A stretch of DNA of 64,000 bases from Dermatemys mawii (GCA_007922305.1 ML677373.1:19673817-19737816), one strand, 5' to 3'. Positions 35,480 through 46,200 are shown, counted from the first letter of the stretch. Notes: generated by a model not told the origin, from the sequence alone. Translations and numbers: made by a program.

Positions 35480-36376
35480 ATCCATGAGCGCTACACTTAC
35501 CTACATGCCTCCAGCTTCCATCCAGGACACACCACTCGATCCATAGTCTACAGCCAAGCTCTAAGACACAACCGCATTTGCTCCAATCCCTCAGACAGAG
35601 ACAAACACCTACAAGATCTCTATCAAGCATTGTTAAAACCACAATACCCACCTGGGGAAGTGAAAAAACAGATTGACAGAGCCAGAAGAGTACCTAGAAG
35701 CCACCTACTACAAGACAGACCCAACGAAGACAAAAACAGAACACCATTAGCCGTCACCTTTAGCCCCCAACATAAGCCTCTCCAACGCATCATCAAAGAC
35801 CTACAACCTATCCTGAAAGACGATCCCTCACTCTCACAGATCTTGGGAGACAGACCAGTCCTCGCTTACAGACAGCCCCCCAGCCTGAAACAAATACTCA
35901 CCAGCAACTGCACACCACACAACAAACACACTAAGCCAGGTACCTATCCTTGTAACAAAGCCCAATGCCAACTCTGTCCTCATATCCATTCAACTGACAC
36001 CATCATAGGACCTAATCACATCAGCCACACCATCAGAGGCTCATTCACCTACGTATCGACCGATGTGATATATGCCATCATGTGCCAGCAATGCCTCTCT
36101 GCTACGTACATTGGCCAAACCGGCCAGTCTCTACGCAAAAGAATAAATGGACACAAAGCTGACATCAGGAATCATAACATTCAAAAACCAGTAAGAGAAC
36201 ACTTCAGTCTTCCTGGCCATTCCATTAAAGACTTGATCGTGTCAGTTCTGAAACAGAAAAGCTTCCAAAACAGACTCCAACGAGAAACTGAGGAACTGGA
36301 ATTAATTTTCAAATTGGATACAATAAACCAAGGACTAAATAGAACTTGCAAATGGTTTGCTCATTACACTAATTGA
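35480..36376 (+). pseudogene. Penelope-like protein C-terminus with GIY-YIG endonuclease
   Basis: From an in-frame stop at 35,477 the frame is open for about 298 codons to TGA at 36,374-36,376. It starts ERYTYLHASSFHPGHTTRSI, the end of the Penelope reverse transcriptase. Next is a Cys cluster, YPCNKAQCQLCPHIHSTD, as seen before the nuclease in Neptune-type elements. Then comes a GIY-YIG domain, VIYAIMCQQCLSATYIGQTG followed by QSLRKRINGHKADIRNH, with the conserved Arg and His, and a later Glu near EHFSLPGHS. No internal stop occurs in this part. It cannot be a working element without the rest of the reverse transcriptase, so it is called a pseudogene of a retroelement. Confidence 0.88.
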
Positions 36377-36715
36377 TTGGATTTCCCTAGTTAATTTACC
36401 TTCAATAGTTGTATCTCTCCTGTCAGACATAGATATCCATTTCAAAAGGTACCTTTTTCCCCTGCTGATAATGGCCCATCCAAATTAAACAGCCTCTTAG
36501 AATTGGTATGCTAATGTACAACCTTTTTTATTTTATTTTTTTTGCTTTCTGTGTGTATAAATGCATCTTACTTCTGTTCCATTCTATGCATCCAATGAAG
36601 TGGGCTATAGCCCACGAAAGCTTATGCTGAAATAAACTGGTTAGTCTCTAAGGTGCTACAAAGTCTTCCTCGTCTTATTTGCGGATACAGACTAACACGG
36701 CTGCTAATCTTAAAC
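35480..36715 (+). mobile_element. Penelope-like (Neptune-type) element, 3' end (copy B)
   Basis: A coding remnant (35,480-36,376) is followed by an AT-rich 3' UTR and the recurring tail: CCAATGAAGTGGGCTATAGC, CCACGAAAGCTTATGC, GGTTAGTCTCTAAGGTGC and the end CAGACTAACACGGCTGCT. This copy ties the short tail repeats elsewhere in the window to a Penelope-like parent. It is truncated at the 5' side: most of the reverse transcriptase is missing. Confidence 0.9.
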
Positions 36716-36719
36716 CTGT

Positions 36720-37300
36720 CATGAATATTGAGGACAAAATGACTTTTGTGGGGACATCTTTTGCTGTGGGAATTGCAAGGCCTGCACATGTGTTTGCACA
36801 GAATTACATGTCCTCAAATATACAGCCATATAGCCAGCACAAACACCTGATCAGAATTCTAACACTTGCGCATATAAACAGTCTGATGCCAGCACATGGG
36901 CAAGGTATAGCACCAAACTTGCCAGTTTCAGTGGGACTGTGGCTTCAAATGTTAACACTCATGCACGAATAGACATTAGGCTGTTTAGATGGTGCTCATG
37001 GAAGTATTTGTACCTGCAAAACATAGGCACAAGTTTGTCATACATGGAGACTGAGGATTGAAAATCTGCCTTTGTGAACCTAGCACCTTTCCATTCCCAC
37101 AGCCACCCGCTCTTTATAATCACTGCAAGACTGAAATTGGAATAGCATAAGGCAAATCAGTAAATGAGGCAGACACATGCTAATTGCATGGGTTAGCCCC
37201 TCTCCCTTTGTTGTATGATCACAACAGATAGTAGAAACTCTCAGTTGCCAGAGTGGTGGGGTGGGGGAGTTTAAGAGATTTCCCCACAAGCATTTCTTTA
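36720..37300. other. Intergenic stretch between two Penelope tails
   Basis: Unique-looking AT-rich sequence with a 97-codon open frame that shows no motif I recognise. No gene is supported. Confidence 0.45.
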
Positions 37301-37302
37301 AT

Positions 37303-37440
37303 GAAGATGCACGCATCCGATGAAGTGGGTATTAGCCCACAAAAGCTTATGCTCCAATACGTTTGTTAGTCTTTAAGGTGCCAGAGGACTCTCTTTTGCT
37401 TTTGCAGATCCAGATTAACACGACTACCTCTCTGATTCTT
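37303..37440 (+). mobile_element. Penelope-like element 3' tail (copy C)
   Basis: CCGATGAAGTGGGTATTAGC, CCACAAAAGCTTATGC, GTTAGTCTTTAAGGTGCC and the end CACGACTACCTCTCTGATTC. It belongs to the same subfamily as copies A and D (ending in ...CTACCTCTCTGATTC) and differs from B, E and F in the terminal part. Confidence 0.85.
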
Positions 37441-37444
37441 AATG

Positions 37445-38280
37445 AAGATGGGTATTTTTCTTTTTAAACATTTAATAAATGTGATAATCAAATACAAAAT
37501 AAATGTAATTATTTCTAAACAACAGTGGCGGTATTGTAGTGGGCAGTGCACAAAGCAAGTCTACTTGAACAGAACGGGCACACAGATGTTTGGTTTTGTT
37601 TTTTTGTAGCTCAGCTTGTCAGAGATGTTTAGATGACAGAATCTAGAAAAATTCTTGGTGATCTGGAGAGCGGTTTCTTAGTGCCGCCAAATACCTGCTT
37701 TACTTAAAAAGCATAATCAGTGTCTCCTATTCCTGACCCCAAGTGAGAATGTGCCAGATTAAATTTGTTATTAATAACCTTTTACTTTTAAACCCCAGGA
37801 ATATTTGTTGCCTCTCACTAAGGGTTTACTCCTGCTTTTTCTGTACAAGCAAAACTCCCCCAGCATTTCATATGTCATGGGACTGGATGGCATGCAATAG
37901 AAAGCTTTCTAAACAGGGAGCATTTAGGTTTTATTGTGGTTGCTTAAAATGCAAATAAATAAAGTAAAATTAAACAATATTCCTTATAACAGTCCCTGGT
38001 GAAACAATACTGTCAAAACAGAAGAAGAAAAAGGGAGGGGAGAAAAAGAACAAAGATTATTTCCTCTCACTAGAAAACAGGAAAGTTTAAGCAAATTTAT
38101 TCTTGCAAAGAGATCAGTTTCAACAATTTATTTTCAAATTCTCTGTTTTCTGCAATTAATACAAAGGCAGCTGGACACAGATATACAGGTGTGTGCATCT
38201 CAAAGTTTATGACCCAATCTTACAAGAAGAATGGTGCAGGTGGACTAGCCTCATTGAAGTAAGTGGGTAAATTTAGAGGG
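37445..38280. other. Intergenic stretch, nothing recognised
   Basis: AT-rich sequence without a supported gene or repeat. Short open frames look random. Confidence 0.45.
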
Positions 38281-38289
38281 GAATATAGG

Positions 38290-38302
38290 TGTTTTGTGTG
38301 TA

Positions 38303-38333
<31 letters not shown>

Positions 38334-38370
38334 ATATACACACACGTATACACAGACATATATACATGCA
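38290..38370. repeat. Compound (TG)n(TA)n/CA microsatellite
   Basis: GTGTGTATGTGTGTGTG passes into TATATATATATATATA and then ACACACACGTATACACAGAC. Alternating purine-pyrimidine over roughly 70 bp. Confidence 0.9.
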
Positions 38371-38399
38371 CTCATGCTCTCACATCACTTAATCTAGTG

Positions 38400-38590
38400 T
38401 AATGCAGCTACCTCTGGGTGGAACACAGCTGGTTCAGAAGGCAGAGTATCAACTATTGAGTCACCATCACTTTCTACAGCAACTACAGAGCTTCCATTGG
38501 AAGTTTCCCATCCAAATACTGGCCACACCCAACCCTAATTAGCTGATGAGAGCTGAGTAGCTCAGGGTGAGGTGGTATTGCTTTAAGCCA
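38400..38590 (-). mobile_element. 5S-rRNA-derived SINE (SINE3/AmnSINE-like)
   Basis: Read on the minus strand, 38,585-38,503 resembles 5S rRNA: GCAATACCACCTCACCCTGA at the start, then AGCTAATTAGGGTTGGGTGT and TTTGGATGGGAAAC at the end, the 5S C-box region. The following 100 bp (down to 38,400) would be the SINE body. A 5S head on a SINE body is the hallmark of SINE3-class elements, of which AmnSINE1 is the amniote example. A degenerate 5S pseudogene is the alternative. Confidence 0.6.
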
Positions 38591-39238
38591 TATGGAGCAC
38601 TCTTGTAGCGACACCATTCTGTCTACATGAATTAAGGGTCTGGTTAGATTAATTACTTTTGCTAGTTTGAAGACACAGTGCGAATTATTTCTTCATTCAG
38701 AATGATATTTTTTCTTTTCAAAACAAATGACATTAAAATAGAATTAAAAAACCCCCACACAGACATGAACAAGGCATTTCAGGATTAATAGAGGGGGTCA
38801 CAAGTAGAAGGGGAGCTGGAAACGGCCCCCATATGTAGGTTGCCTAACATTTTCCTTTATAAAAGATTCTTATGACCTTTTTATGAGAAGCTCCAACACC
38901 TCCATTGTTTGCAACTGGCCTTTGGAATTCTGCAGGAAGAAACCCCTGGGGCCAGACAAATGCCTTTTCTTTGTCCTATGAAATTGCCCTCTGGTTTGAC
39001 TGAGTTATAGACTATGACAGATCCCATTTCCTTTCTCTTGCTTGCATTCTTCATGAAAATGTTGGCAACATAACAAAATAATAACTGAATACGGACAGCT
39101 TTAGGAGGCCCATTATGCCACTGGAGCAGCATCAGACCACTGACCTAGGAATGCCTGGGAGCTGCTGGATCAGGTGTAGCAGCACAGATATGGCCCCAGC
39201 AGCCCATCCCCCACTACTGAAATACCACATGAGACAAG

Positions 39239-39375
39239 AATCAGAGAGGTAGCCATGTTAGTCTGGATCTGGAGAAGTGGCAAAGAGTCCTGTGGCACTT
39301 TAAAGACTAACAAAAGTATTGAAGCATAAGCTTTTGTGGGCTAATACCCACTTTGTTGGATGCATAGAATAGCAC
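39239..39375 (-). mobile_element. Penelope-like element 3' tail (copy D)
   Basis: The minus strand reads ATCCAACAAAGTGGGTATTA, CCCACAAAAGCTTATGC, TTAGTCTTTAAAGTGCCACA, CCAGACTAACATGGCTACC and ends TCTCTGATTC. The sequence beyond 39,375, CTATATGTGC before ATTCTATGCATCC on the minus strand, is shared with copy E in the opposite direction. Confidence 0.85.
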
Positions 39376-39386
39376 ATATAGCAGGA

Positions 39387-39387
<1 letters not shown>

Positions 39388-39417
<30 letters not shown>

Positions 39418-39465
39418 GAGAACATCCACCTTTTCATTTTCTCTGTATGTATATATATATCTTCC
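39388..39465. repeat. (TA)n(CA)n microsatellite between inverted Penelope tails
   Basis: GAATATATATATATATAC runs into ACACACACACACACACAG; a second short TA run, GTATGTATATATATAT, is at 39,445-39,460. It forms the axis of the inverted pair D/E. Confidence 0.85.
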
Positions 39466-39612
39466 TGCTATATGTTCCATTCTATGCATCGGATGAAGTG
39501 GGTTGTAGCCTACGAAAGCTTATGCTTAAATAAATTTGTTAGTCTCTAAGGTGCCACAAGTACTCCCGTTCTTTTTGCGGATACAGACTAACATGGCTGC
39601 TACTCTGAAATG
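39425..39612 (+). mobile_element. Penelope-like element 3' tail (copy E)
   Basis: TTCCTGCTATATGTTCCATT leads into CGGATGAAGTGGGTTGTAGC, CTACGAAAGCTTATGC, TTAGTCTCTAAGGTGCCACA, GCGGATACAGACTAACATGG and CTGCTACTCTGAAA. It matches the full tail consensus suggested by copies B and F and faces away from copy D. Confidence 0.88.
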
Positions 39613-40239
39613 AGAAGATTGTACAGAATATATAAATATAAAAAAACCCTAGGAAATCACATACAAAAAACGTTAAAAGGATATTATGTCATTGGCAAAG
39701 TCAAGCACTTGAAAGCTAGCCACTCCCAGATTTGCAGTGGTCGGATCAGTATTGATTTTGCCCCTTGTGCATACACCTTATGATACAATTTTTAATTACA
39801 TGATCACATGCTAGTTTTTCCACAGGCCCCACAGAGCACAGCGTGAACACAGAATGGGACAGAATTAAGTTTGCACAGGCAACTGTAAACCAGGCATTTC
39901 CTATTTTTCAGGTGCTTGATTTCACAACCCAAATAACATTCTTTTCACATACTTCTTTTGTCTATAATAATATAAATGGCCAATCAGCAATTATACCATT
40001 CCTTACATTGTCTTTTACATGAACAGCTCTAACCCTGTGGTTTAAAACACTATCAAACAATAATTTTTTAAAAAAAACCCATAAAGCTGTACTCACTGAC
40101 TTTTGTGATGAATCACAAGACGGAATAGCAAACAAGACCAATATTAGGGAAAAGAAAAACAGAAAACAAGTAAAACACAGTAACAAACTTGGAAAGAACC
40201 GAAGCGATTAAACTTGAAAGGCATCTCAATTAAGTGTAT
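39613..40239. other. Intergenic stretch, nothing recognised
   Basis: AT-rich sequence, including an A9 run near 40,065. No gene or clear repeat. Confidence 0.45.
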
Positions 40240-40345
40240 GTGCAAGCGTGTGCAGGATCAGGCCTTAGACTGCAGGCTCTTTGACCTAGAGACTGTTTTC
40301 TCTTCTTAAAGTATTCAGCATGCTATTGATGCTTAATAAATACAA
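40240..40345 (+). mobile_element. L2/SINE tail fragment
   Basis: TTAGACTGCAGGCTCTTTGA, AGAGACTGTTTTCTCTTCTT and GATGCTTAATAAATACAAG match the L2-type 3' tail shared by L2 LINEs and MIR-type SINEs. Confidence 0.65.
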
Positions 40346-40469
40346 GTATCAATACCACACACACACACTTTACATTCTCACTGTCCTTTGGTTTGAATAA
40401 CGGTTAAAAGATCATGCTGTTAAAAAACAAACCCAAGAAACTCTCCCTGTATTTATGAGAAAATCTGCC

Positions 40470-40825
40470 AAGAATGCCCCATACTAAACTGGAACTTTTT
40501 ACTGTTGACTTCTATGCTCTCCCTTGTGCCTGATGGATGCCTAGAGCTAGACCCCCAATGCCACTGCCCCCTCCTCAAAACCCACTTCTACCAGGCGGTC
40601 TACAAGGAATTGCCAATGACTGATGGCTGGATCAAGGACCGGTTGAAGCTAGTTGATACTTTCCATGAATAAATAGTTGTCAATCGTATCTTTTATTCCT
40701 CTCTCTCCACCACACTTTTCATCTATTGCTTATCTTAGTCAGCGAGCTCTTAGAGGCAGGAGCTGTGCATTTGGCCAGCATTTGGCATACAGGGGACAAT
40801 ACTGCAATACAAATAACAAAGAACA
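40470..40825 (+). mobile_element. L2-type LINE 3' end
   Basis: CACTGCCCCCTCCTCAAAAC then CCACTTCTACCAGGCGG encodes CPLLKTHFYQAV-like sequence, the end of the L2 ORF2 protein. About 160 bp later, GAGCTCTTAGAGGCAGGAGC, GCATTTGGCATACAGGGG and CTGCAATACAAATAACAAAG form the L2 tail. Confidence 0.7.
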
Positions 40826-40829
40826 GTAG

Positions 40830-42310
40830 AAAGAAGATCAATTAGCTGATGAAGGAAAAGAGGAAATTGCAGGAATGCTCCCTATCTGCAAAACAGCCCA
40901 CTAAAATCTGTGGGTTGCACCTGCAGAAGGTGTAAATTGTGCAGCTCAATTGACTTCAAAGCTCAGTACTTCAGTTAGTGCTATCCCGATTTCCAACAGC
41001 TGAGGCTCTGGTCTGTGGTGTGAACATAAGAGCTGTTCTCTTCATTCTCAGTATTTATTGTACTTAGAGTTATGATTTTCTCTCCCCCTTTCATATGGTC
41101 GCCGACCTTCTCTTATCTCCCCAAATCAATAGCAATGGCTTCCTTTAAGCTTCTTCTTAGCTCTCACTCTTTCCAACAAGATTTTGATCATTTTGATTCT
41201 CCCCAGTTCTTTTTTTCCCACCCTTCTCTCCTCACTCTGCTTGTCTGCCTCTAGTCCACAGCATTTCTTCTGAGATAACATCAGCAAGACTTGAAGGTTT
41301 GGGTGACTTCTATTGCAATTGCATGGATGGGAATCAGACAGAAGATATTGAGAGAGGCTGTAAATCTCAGACTCCCTCACTGTGTGTGTGTGTGTGTGTG
41401 TGCGCGCACATGCGCGTGCACATGAGGATAATTTGTTGAAAATGTAGCTCTTTCCATAGTGATTCCTTCAAAATAGACATTTGGACATGGGGTGAGGCAT
41501 AACCTGTTGATTCTTTTCAAACCAGAAGACTGATATGCACACAGAACAGAACCCTCAGCGGGTGTAAAAGGGTGTAGTTATAATCAACAGTTATAGCAAT
41601 TTGCAGCAGCTAAGTATCTAGCCAAAAGAGATTTCAAACATGTGGAGATTAGATTGTTTGACATGGGCATGTCACCAGATTCTGCCTACAGTTTGGGACA
41701 CATGGTACTCCACTTTAAAACTCTGGTTAATAGGCCAGATTCATCCCTGGTGTGACTTGATAGACTACAAGTGGGTTACACCAGGAATTTATTTGGCGGA
41801 TGATGTTTTAAGGCCAGTATACCCAAGTGACTGGCAGAAAAACAAGGGAACGTCCTTTATCTACATTTCTTAATGTGTGAGATAAATAAGAAAATCCCAG
41901 CGCTCCATGTCCCACATGACACCAGTTATCAAGGCAGAGCATGGTTGAATTCAGAAACTTAAAATTACACAGTGCACAGAGCCTAATGAACTGCTGATGA
42001 CAAGTTTAGCTTTAAATGATAACTTTCCATAATTGTTACATTTCAGCACCTCTCTGCTCCTATGATCACTGAATAAATGGGGATAAGATCTCTTTGTTTG
42101 GTGGGAGAAGACTACAGTGTGAGACAGGCATTGGCTAGCAAGAAGAACACCAGCAAAGATAATTTGTATGATGACTCTTCGCAAATAAGGAATAATACGT
42201 GAAATTTCACATTTTTTCAGTGGCATCTGCAATGTAAGAGCAAAACCATTACATTCATGTTGCAAGAGGGTAAGCAGCTGTTGACACAGACAGAGAGGAC
42301 CTGTCAACAA
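40830..42310. other. Intergenic stretch with one TG/CG tract
   Basis: Mostly unique sequence. A (TG)n run with a GCGCGCACATGCGCGTGCAC extension lies at 41,383-41,424. A short repeat trace is seen near 41,735-41,790 (GGCCAGATTCATCCCTGGTG). No gene is supported. Confidence 0.5.
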
Positions 42311-42324
42311 AGATTCCCTCCACC

Positions 42325-42594
42325 CAGGGCTGGCCTTACAATGAGGTGAACTGAGGCGGCCGCCTCAGGTGCCAGACTGTGGGGGAGCACCAATAGGACC
42401 CAGAGTATATAAAATTGTGTCTGCTGCTGGTGCATCTGTATTCTCTCTGCTCTAGATGCACAGAGATGGTGGAGTGCTGTGCTAGAGGAAGGAGGGCACA
42501 AGAGATCTCTCAAAGTTTTGGCCCAAGCGAGGGGGCACGGGGGCGTCATTTGAGTTCCCCGCCTCCGGTGCCAAAATGTTGTGGGCTGGCCCTG
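42325..42594. mobile_element. Nonautonomous hAT element with 8-bp target duplication
   Basis: It starts CAGGGCTGGCCTTACAATG and ends GTGGGCTGGCCCTG, giving CAGGGC-type inverted termini. Flanks CCTCCACC (42,317-42,324) and CTTCCACC (42,595-42,602) match at 7 of 8 positions. 270 bp, GC-rich, without transposase. Confidence 0.85.
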
Positions 42595-42602
42595 CTTCCA
42601 CC

Positions 42603-44925
42603 CCAAATATTGCAAAACAAACCCAAACATTTTGAGAAGGCCGTTCTGAGGGCTTGCAATCGAGTGTGAAGCCCCACGCTGTATTAATATACAGTTGGCT
42701 TTCTTTGCAGAAATCCCAGCTGTGCAGAGGGAATAGTGCTGGTGCCACAGAATACCACGACCCCAGGCCCTGTACTCATGGTACCAGGACAGAGGGCCAT
42801 CTGCCGTATACGCAAGATGGTGGAGAAAGTGTTATGGAGGCAGCACTCACCTAGCACCAGGCTTCATGCTTCGATCTCAGGGAGATTATCCAGGCGATTG
42901 AATTCAATGGAGTTATGCCCACTTATACCAGGCCTGAACTTGGCTTGCTGACTTTAGTAGTGCCGCTTGCTTGAGCGTAAGGTGAGCAGGATTGTGCCCT
43001 TAGAGAGGAGGTCATCAACTGAGTGCCTTGTTAATGCTCAGGGGCTCCACATGTCAGAGTGACTGCTCTGAAATCCCTCTCCGAGGTTTCAGCTGTTGGC
43101 TGTAGTTTATCCCTCCCCCACCCCCAACTTTGTGTCCTGTTAGTGGGGAGGGAGAGAAAGAGGATGAGTGGGGTTCTAGTTAACTGATCTTTGCACCAAG
43201 GCCCAGATCCTGAAAAGATGCCTGACCCCCACCGAAATCAATGAGAGTTAGGAGCCTAAATACCTTGAAGAATCGGGGCCCAAGTGAGTTGCATTCACAT
43301 TTTGACTTGGTGAAAAGAGTCTGAAAACAAAAAATACAAGCTTTCTTTTTTAAAAATGACAGGGACTCTCTCTAGCATGCGCTGTCACCCACCCAGCAGA
43401 TGTCCCTAGCCTCAGACACCGATTGCTCGCTGGCTTCACTGCTCTCTGCCCGTGGGCTGTCAGATCTGAACTGGGAATTCAGTACTGGGGGGAGATGCTA
43501 GACGGACAGATCTGGAGGCTGGCGGCCTCAGTTTATGCTGCACACAGACATGGCAGCGGCAAAAGCACCCTCACTGCTCAGCGAATCGCTCTCAGCCCAT
43601 ACCTTATCTCTGGGGGTGAAGGGCAGCACAGTCTCTGGCCCTTTTACTTGGCTGAGACAGCCAACCATGGTGCCAGTTAGAGCTTGTAAAGTGGAATCTT
43701 GTCCACAAAGAAGCTAGCCGTGAACTAGAGGTAAACGGTTTTATTGATCAGCTCGCATGGCCTCCATGGTCACAGCATCTGAGTGACTCTGAATCTTTAA
43801 TGCATTTATCCTCACAGTAAAGACAGCAAGGCCACATGATAGAGCAGGGATGTAAACCCATGTCCAAGACTAGTGCTCTAACCACTGGACCATCCTGCCT
43901 CTCTCACACAGAGTCACAACATTATTTCACACAGGCTTGATCTGAACTGATGAACTAGAGGTAAAAGGTCTACAACCAATTCCCGAAACTAACCCATTCC
44001 CCCAGTTACACACTCAAGCGGGGGCTGGCTGTTCTTAAAAATCTAATCGCCCACAGGGAATTTGGTTTTCTGCTCCAGATCTTTCATTCTTACTCCATGG
44101 CTCAGAAAGTATGAAACTCATCTTGCTAACCAGGGCAGAGGAGACCTCAGTCTGACTCAGTTGATGGATCACAAAAATGATAGATCCCATAAAAAGCAGT
44201 TAAATGACATGTCTTTGCAGTAGAATATGTCCAGTGCCATTCTGATTACTTGCCCTCTGTTGCCTTCTACAAAGGATACTGTGAAGCTAATGATCCAGCC
44301 GTGGAATTTTAAATAGCTGCTTCATGACTAACGACATGTGCTCTGGATCAGCTCAGGCCTGTATTTACATATTTCCCATGATAAGTCAACATATGGTTCT
44401 TGTTTGTCGTGTGGAGTTGTGCTCTTCATATGATTGCTATGATTTTTTTCTTTCACAATTATGGTGGAGAAAACTTTTTTATATATATATAAATTATTGT
44501 TAGAGATTGTGTCATACAAATAATAGGCTATTAGGGCAACAAGAAATCCACTAATTGCTTTGTTTTGATTCCCACTAAATCCTGAGCCACTGTTAGTCAT
44601 GAAGGGAGTACAGATTGTGACTCATAAGCAGTATCATACACACAAGGTCAGTTATATTATGCTTCGTGCTCCTGCTGCATGAAAAGGGATTTCATGACAA
44701 TCTTTGAGGGCTCACTAATGATTTTCCTTGGGAAGCTTTGTTGAATGGTTTCTTATTCCTTGTCTCCTAATTTTTGCATGTAGATAATTTGTACAATTTG
44801 TAGATAATTTGTACAATGATTTTTCCCCACATTGAAGGGTCATTTAATTACTGGATACAAATGTTCTAAATATTTTTTGATGGCATGTTTGGAAGCATAG
44901 AAATTAAAGCTGGAAATCCCCTATG
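42603..44925. other. Intergenic stretch with scattered repeat traces
   Basis: A reptilian palindromic-repeat trace lies at 43,200-43,290 (GAGAGTTAGGAGCCTAAATA) and an antisense tRNA-SINE head at 43,795-43,905 (GTGCTCTAACCACTGGACCA). A tandem pair of GTAGATAATTTGTACAAT occurs at 44,780-44,818. No gene is supported. Confidence 0.5.
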
Positions 44926-44929
44926 TCTA

Positions 44930-45480
44930 TGTCATAGAACACTATGTCTGTTCTCTGCATTATGTTCCCCAGTACTGGGTCCTCCTGTCTAGTTTGCAAT
45001 GACTCAAGTCAGGAGACTTCCACTGCTTCTCCTAGGAGACTATTCCACAAAGAAAAGATGTAACCATGAAGAATTTTTTCCAACTCTTCAGTCACAAAGG
45101 TCCTTTCCTATATTTAATCCAATTACTCCTTATTATAACCCCCTCCCCCTCACCATTTTGCACCACTCTCAATAATTCCTCTTCTCCTTTAGTGTTTATA
45201 CCTTCACATACTTGTCAATGGTTATTATATCCACCCTTAGTCATTATTTAGCCAAGCTGAACATATGTAGCTCTTTTAATCCTTCCTCATAACTCTATCC
45301 AGCCCTTTCATCATTTTTATTGCTCTTCTCTGAATCTTGTCCAATTTGTTGACATTGTTCTGGTATTTAGCTACCCAGAGAAGGGGTATTTCAGAGGAAG
45401 TTTCATCAATGGGGCAGTATCCTTGCAAAGTTAAAACAATTGCCTTACTCTGATTAGCCTCAGTCATTTTTAGCAGCCTG
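44930..45480 (-). mobile_element. CR1 LINE 3' fragment
   Basis: ATTCCACAAAGAAAAGATGT, TTTTAATCCTTCCTCATAAC, CAGCCCTTTCATCATTTTTA, TTGCTCTTCTCTGAATCTTG and TCCAATTTGTTGACATTGTT are antisense CR1 sequence in the right order over 550 bp. Confidence 0.85.
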
Positions 45481-45544
45481 GGGCCTGCTTCTACAATCCT
45501 TACTAATGAGAGTAGTGCTGACTCACACTAGTAGGCCAGGTTTA

Positions 45545-45675
45545 AGAATAGCAGCCATGTTAGTCTGTATCCATAAAGAAAATGAAGAATACTTGTAGCA
45601 CCTTAGAGACTAACCAGTTTATTTCAGCATAACTTTTCGTGGGCTATAGCCCACTTCACTTGGGCTAACGAATGA
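45545..45675 (-). mobile_element. Penelope-like element 3' tail (copy F)
   Basis: GCAGCCATGTTAGTCTGTAT, AGCACCTTAGAGACTAACCA, GTTTATTTCAGCATAACTTT and CGTGGGCTATAGCCCACTTC give the antisense tail, closest to copy B (GGTTAGTCTCTAAGGTGCTA and TGAAATAAAC). Confidence 0.85.
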
Positions 45676-45764
45676 GTAAATGTTTCCAGCATGTTTCCAA
45701 GCTAGCTAAGTCCAAAGCAGACTGTGAAGCGTTACAAAGGGATCTCACAAAACTTGGATTTTGA

Positions 45765-46200
45765 AAGGACACTAAGGCCCAGGTTTTAAAACATATTTAG
45801 CCATTGCTCCACATGGCATTGTAAGCCCTAAAGCCCAGATTCTCCAAAATACTTAAGCTCCTAACTTTCATTGATTTAAATCGGACATAGGCACCTAATT
45901 ACCTTTGAGGACACAGGCCTTAGAAGTGCAAGTCTCATTGAGAGGTGCCTGCATCCCACTAAATGCTTTCATCACTTTTTGGAAAAGGGCCTTGGCCACA
46001 TAAGAGACTTAGGGCCAGATTTTTACAGGTTAGGTCCTGAAAAATGCAGTGCCTGTCTTCAGCTTGAGGCATCTAAATACCTTTAAAAATATTGTCATTA
46101 GGCCTTGCAACACTGATGGAGCAACTCCTACATACCTTGGGGTGTGTGGGCATAAGTGCCTAACTCCCTTAGGCACTATTTAAACCCCACCCGAGATGTA
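45765..46200. repeat. Reptilian palindromic repeats (GGCACCTAA type)
   Basis: AAAGCCCAGATTCTCCAAAA, TAAGCTCCTAACTTTCATTG, GGCACCTAATTACCTTTGAG, GGGCCAGATTTTTACAGGTT and GCCTAACTCCCTTAGGCACT appear as two or more adjacent copies of a short foldback repeat. Confidence 0.55.

Noticed and set aside
35442..35651. Minus-strand 69-codon open frame with many Cys and Trp
   Set aside because: It is the antisense shadow of the Penelope-like coding remnant on the plus strand.
38290..38370. Tandem repeats considered as a CRISPR-like array
   Set aside because: They are a simple dinucleotide microsatellite in a vertebrate genome, with no spacer structure.
38503..38585. Functional 5S rRNA gene
   Set aside because: Too many substitutions across the internal promoter, and SINE-like sequence follows it.
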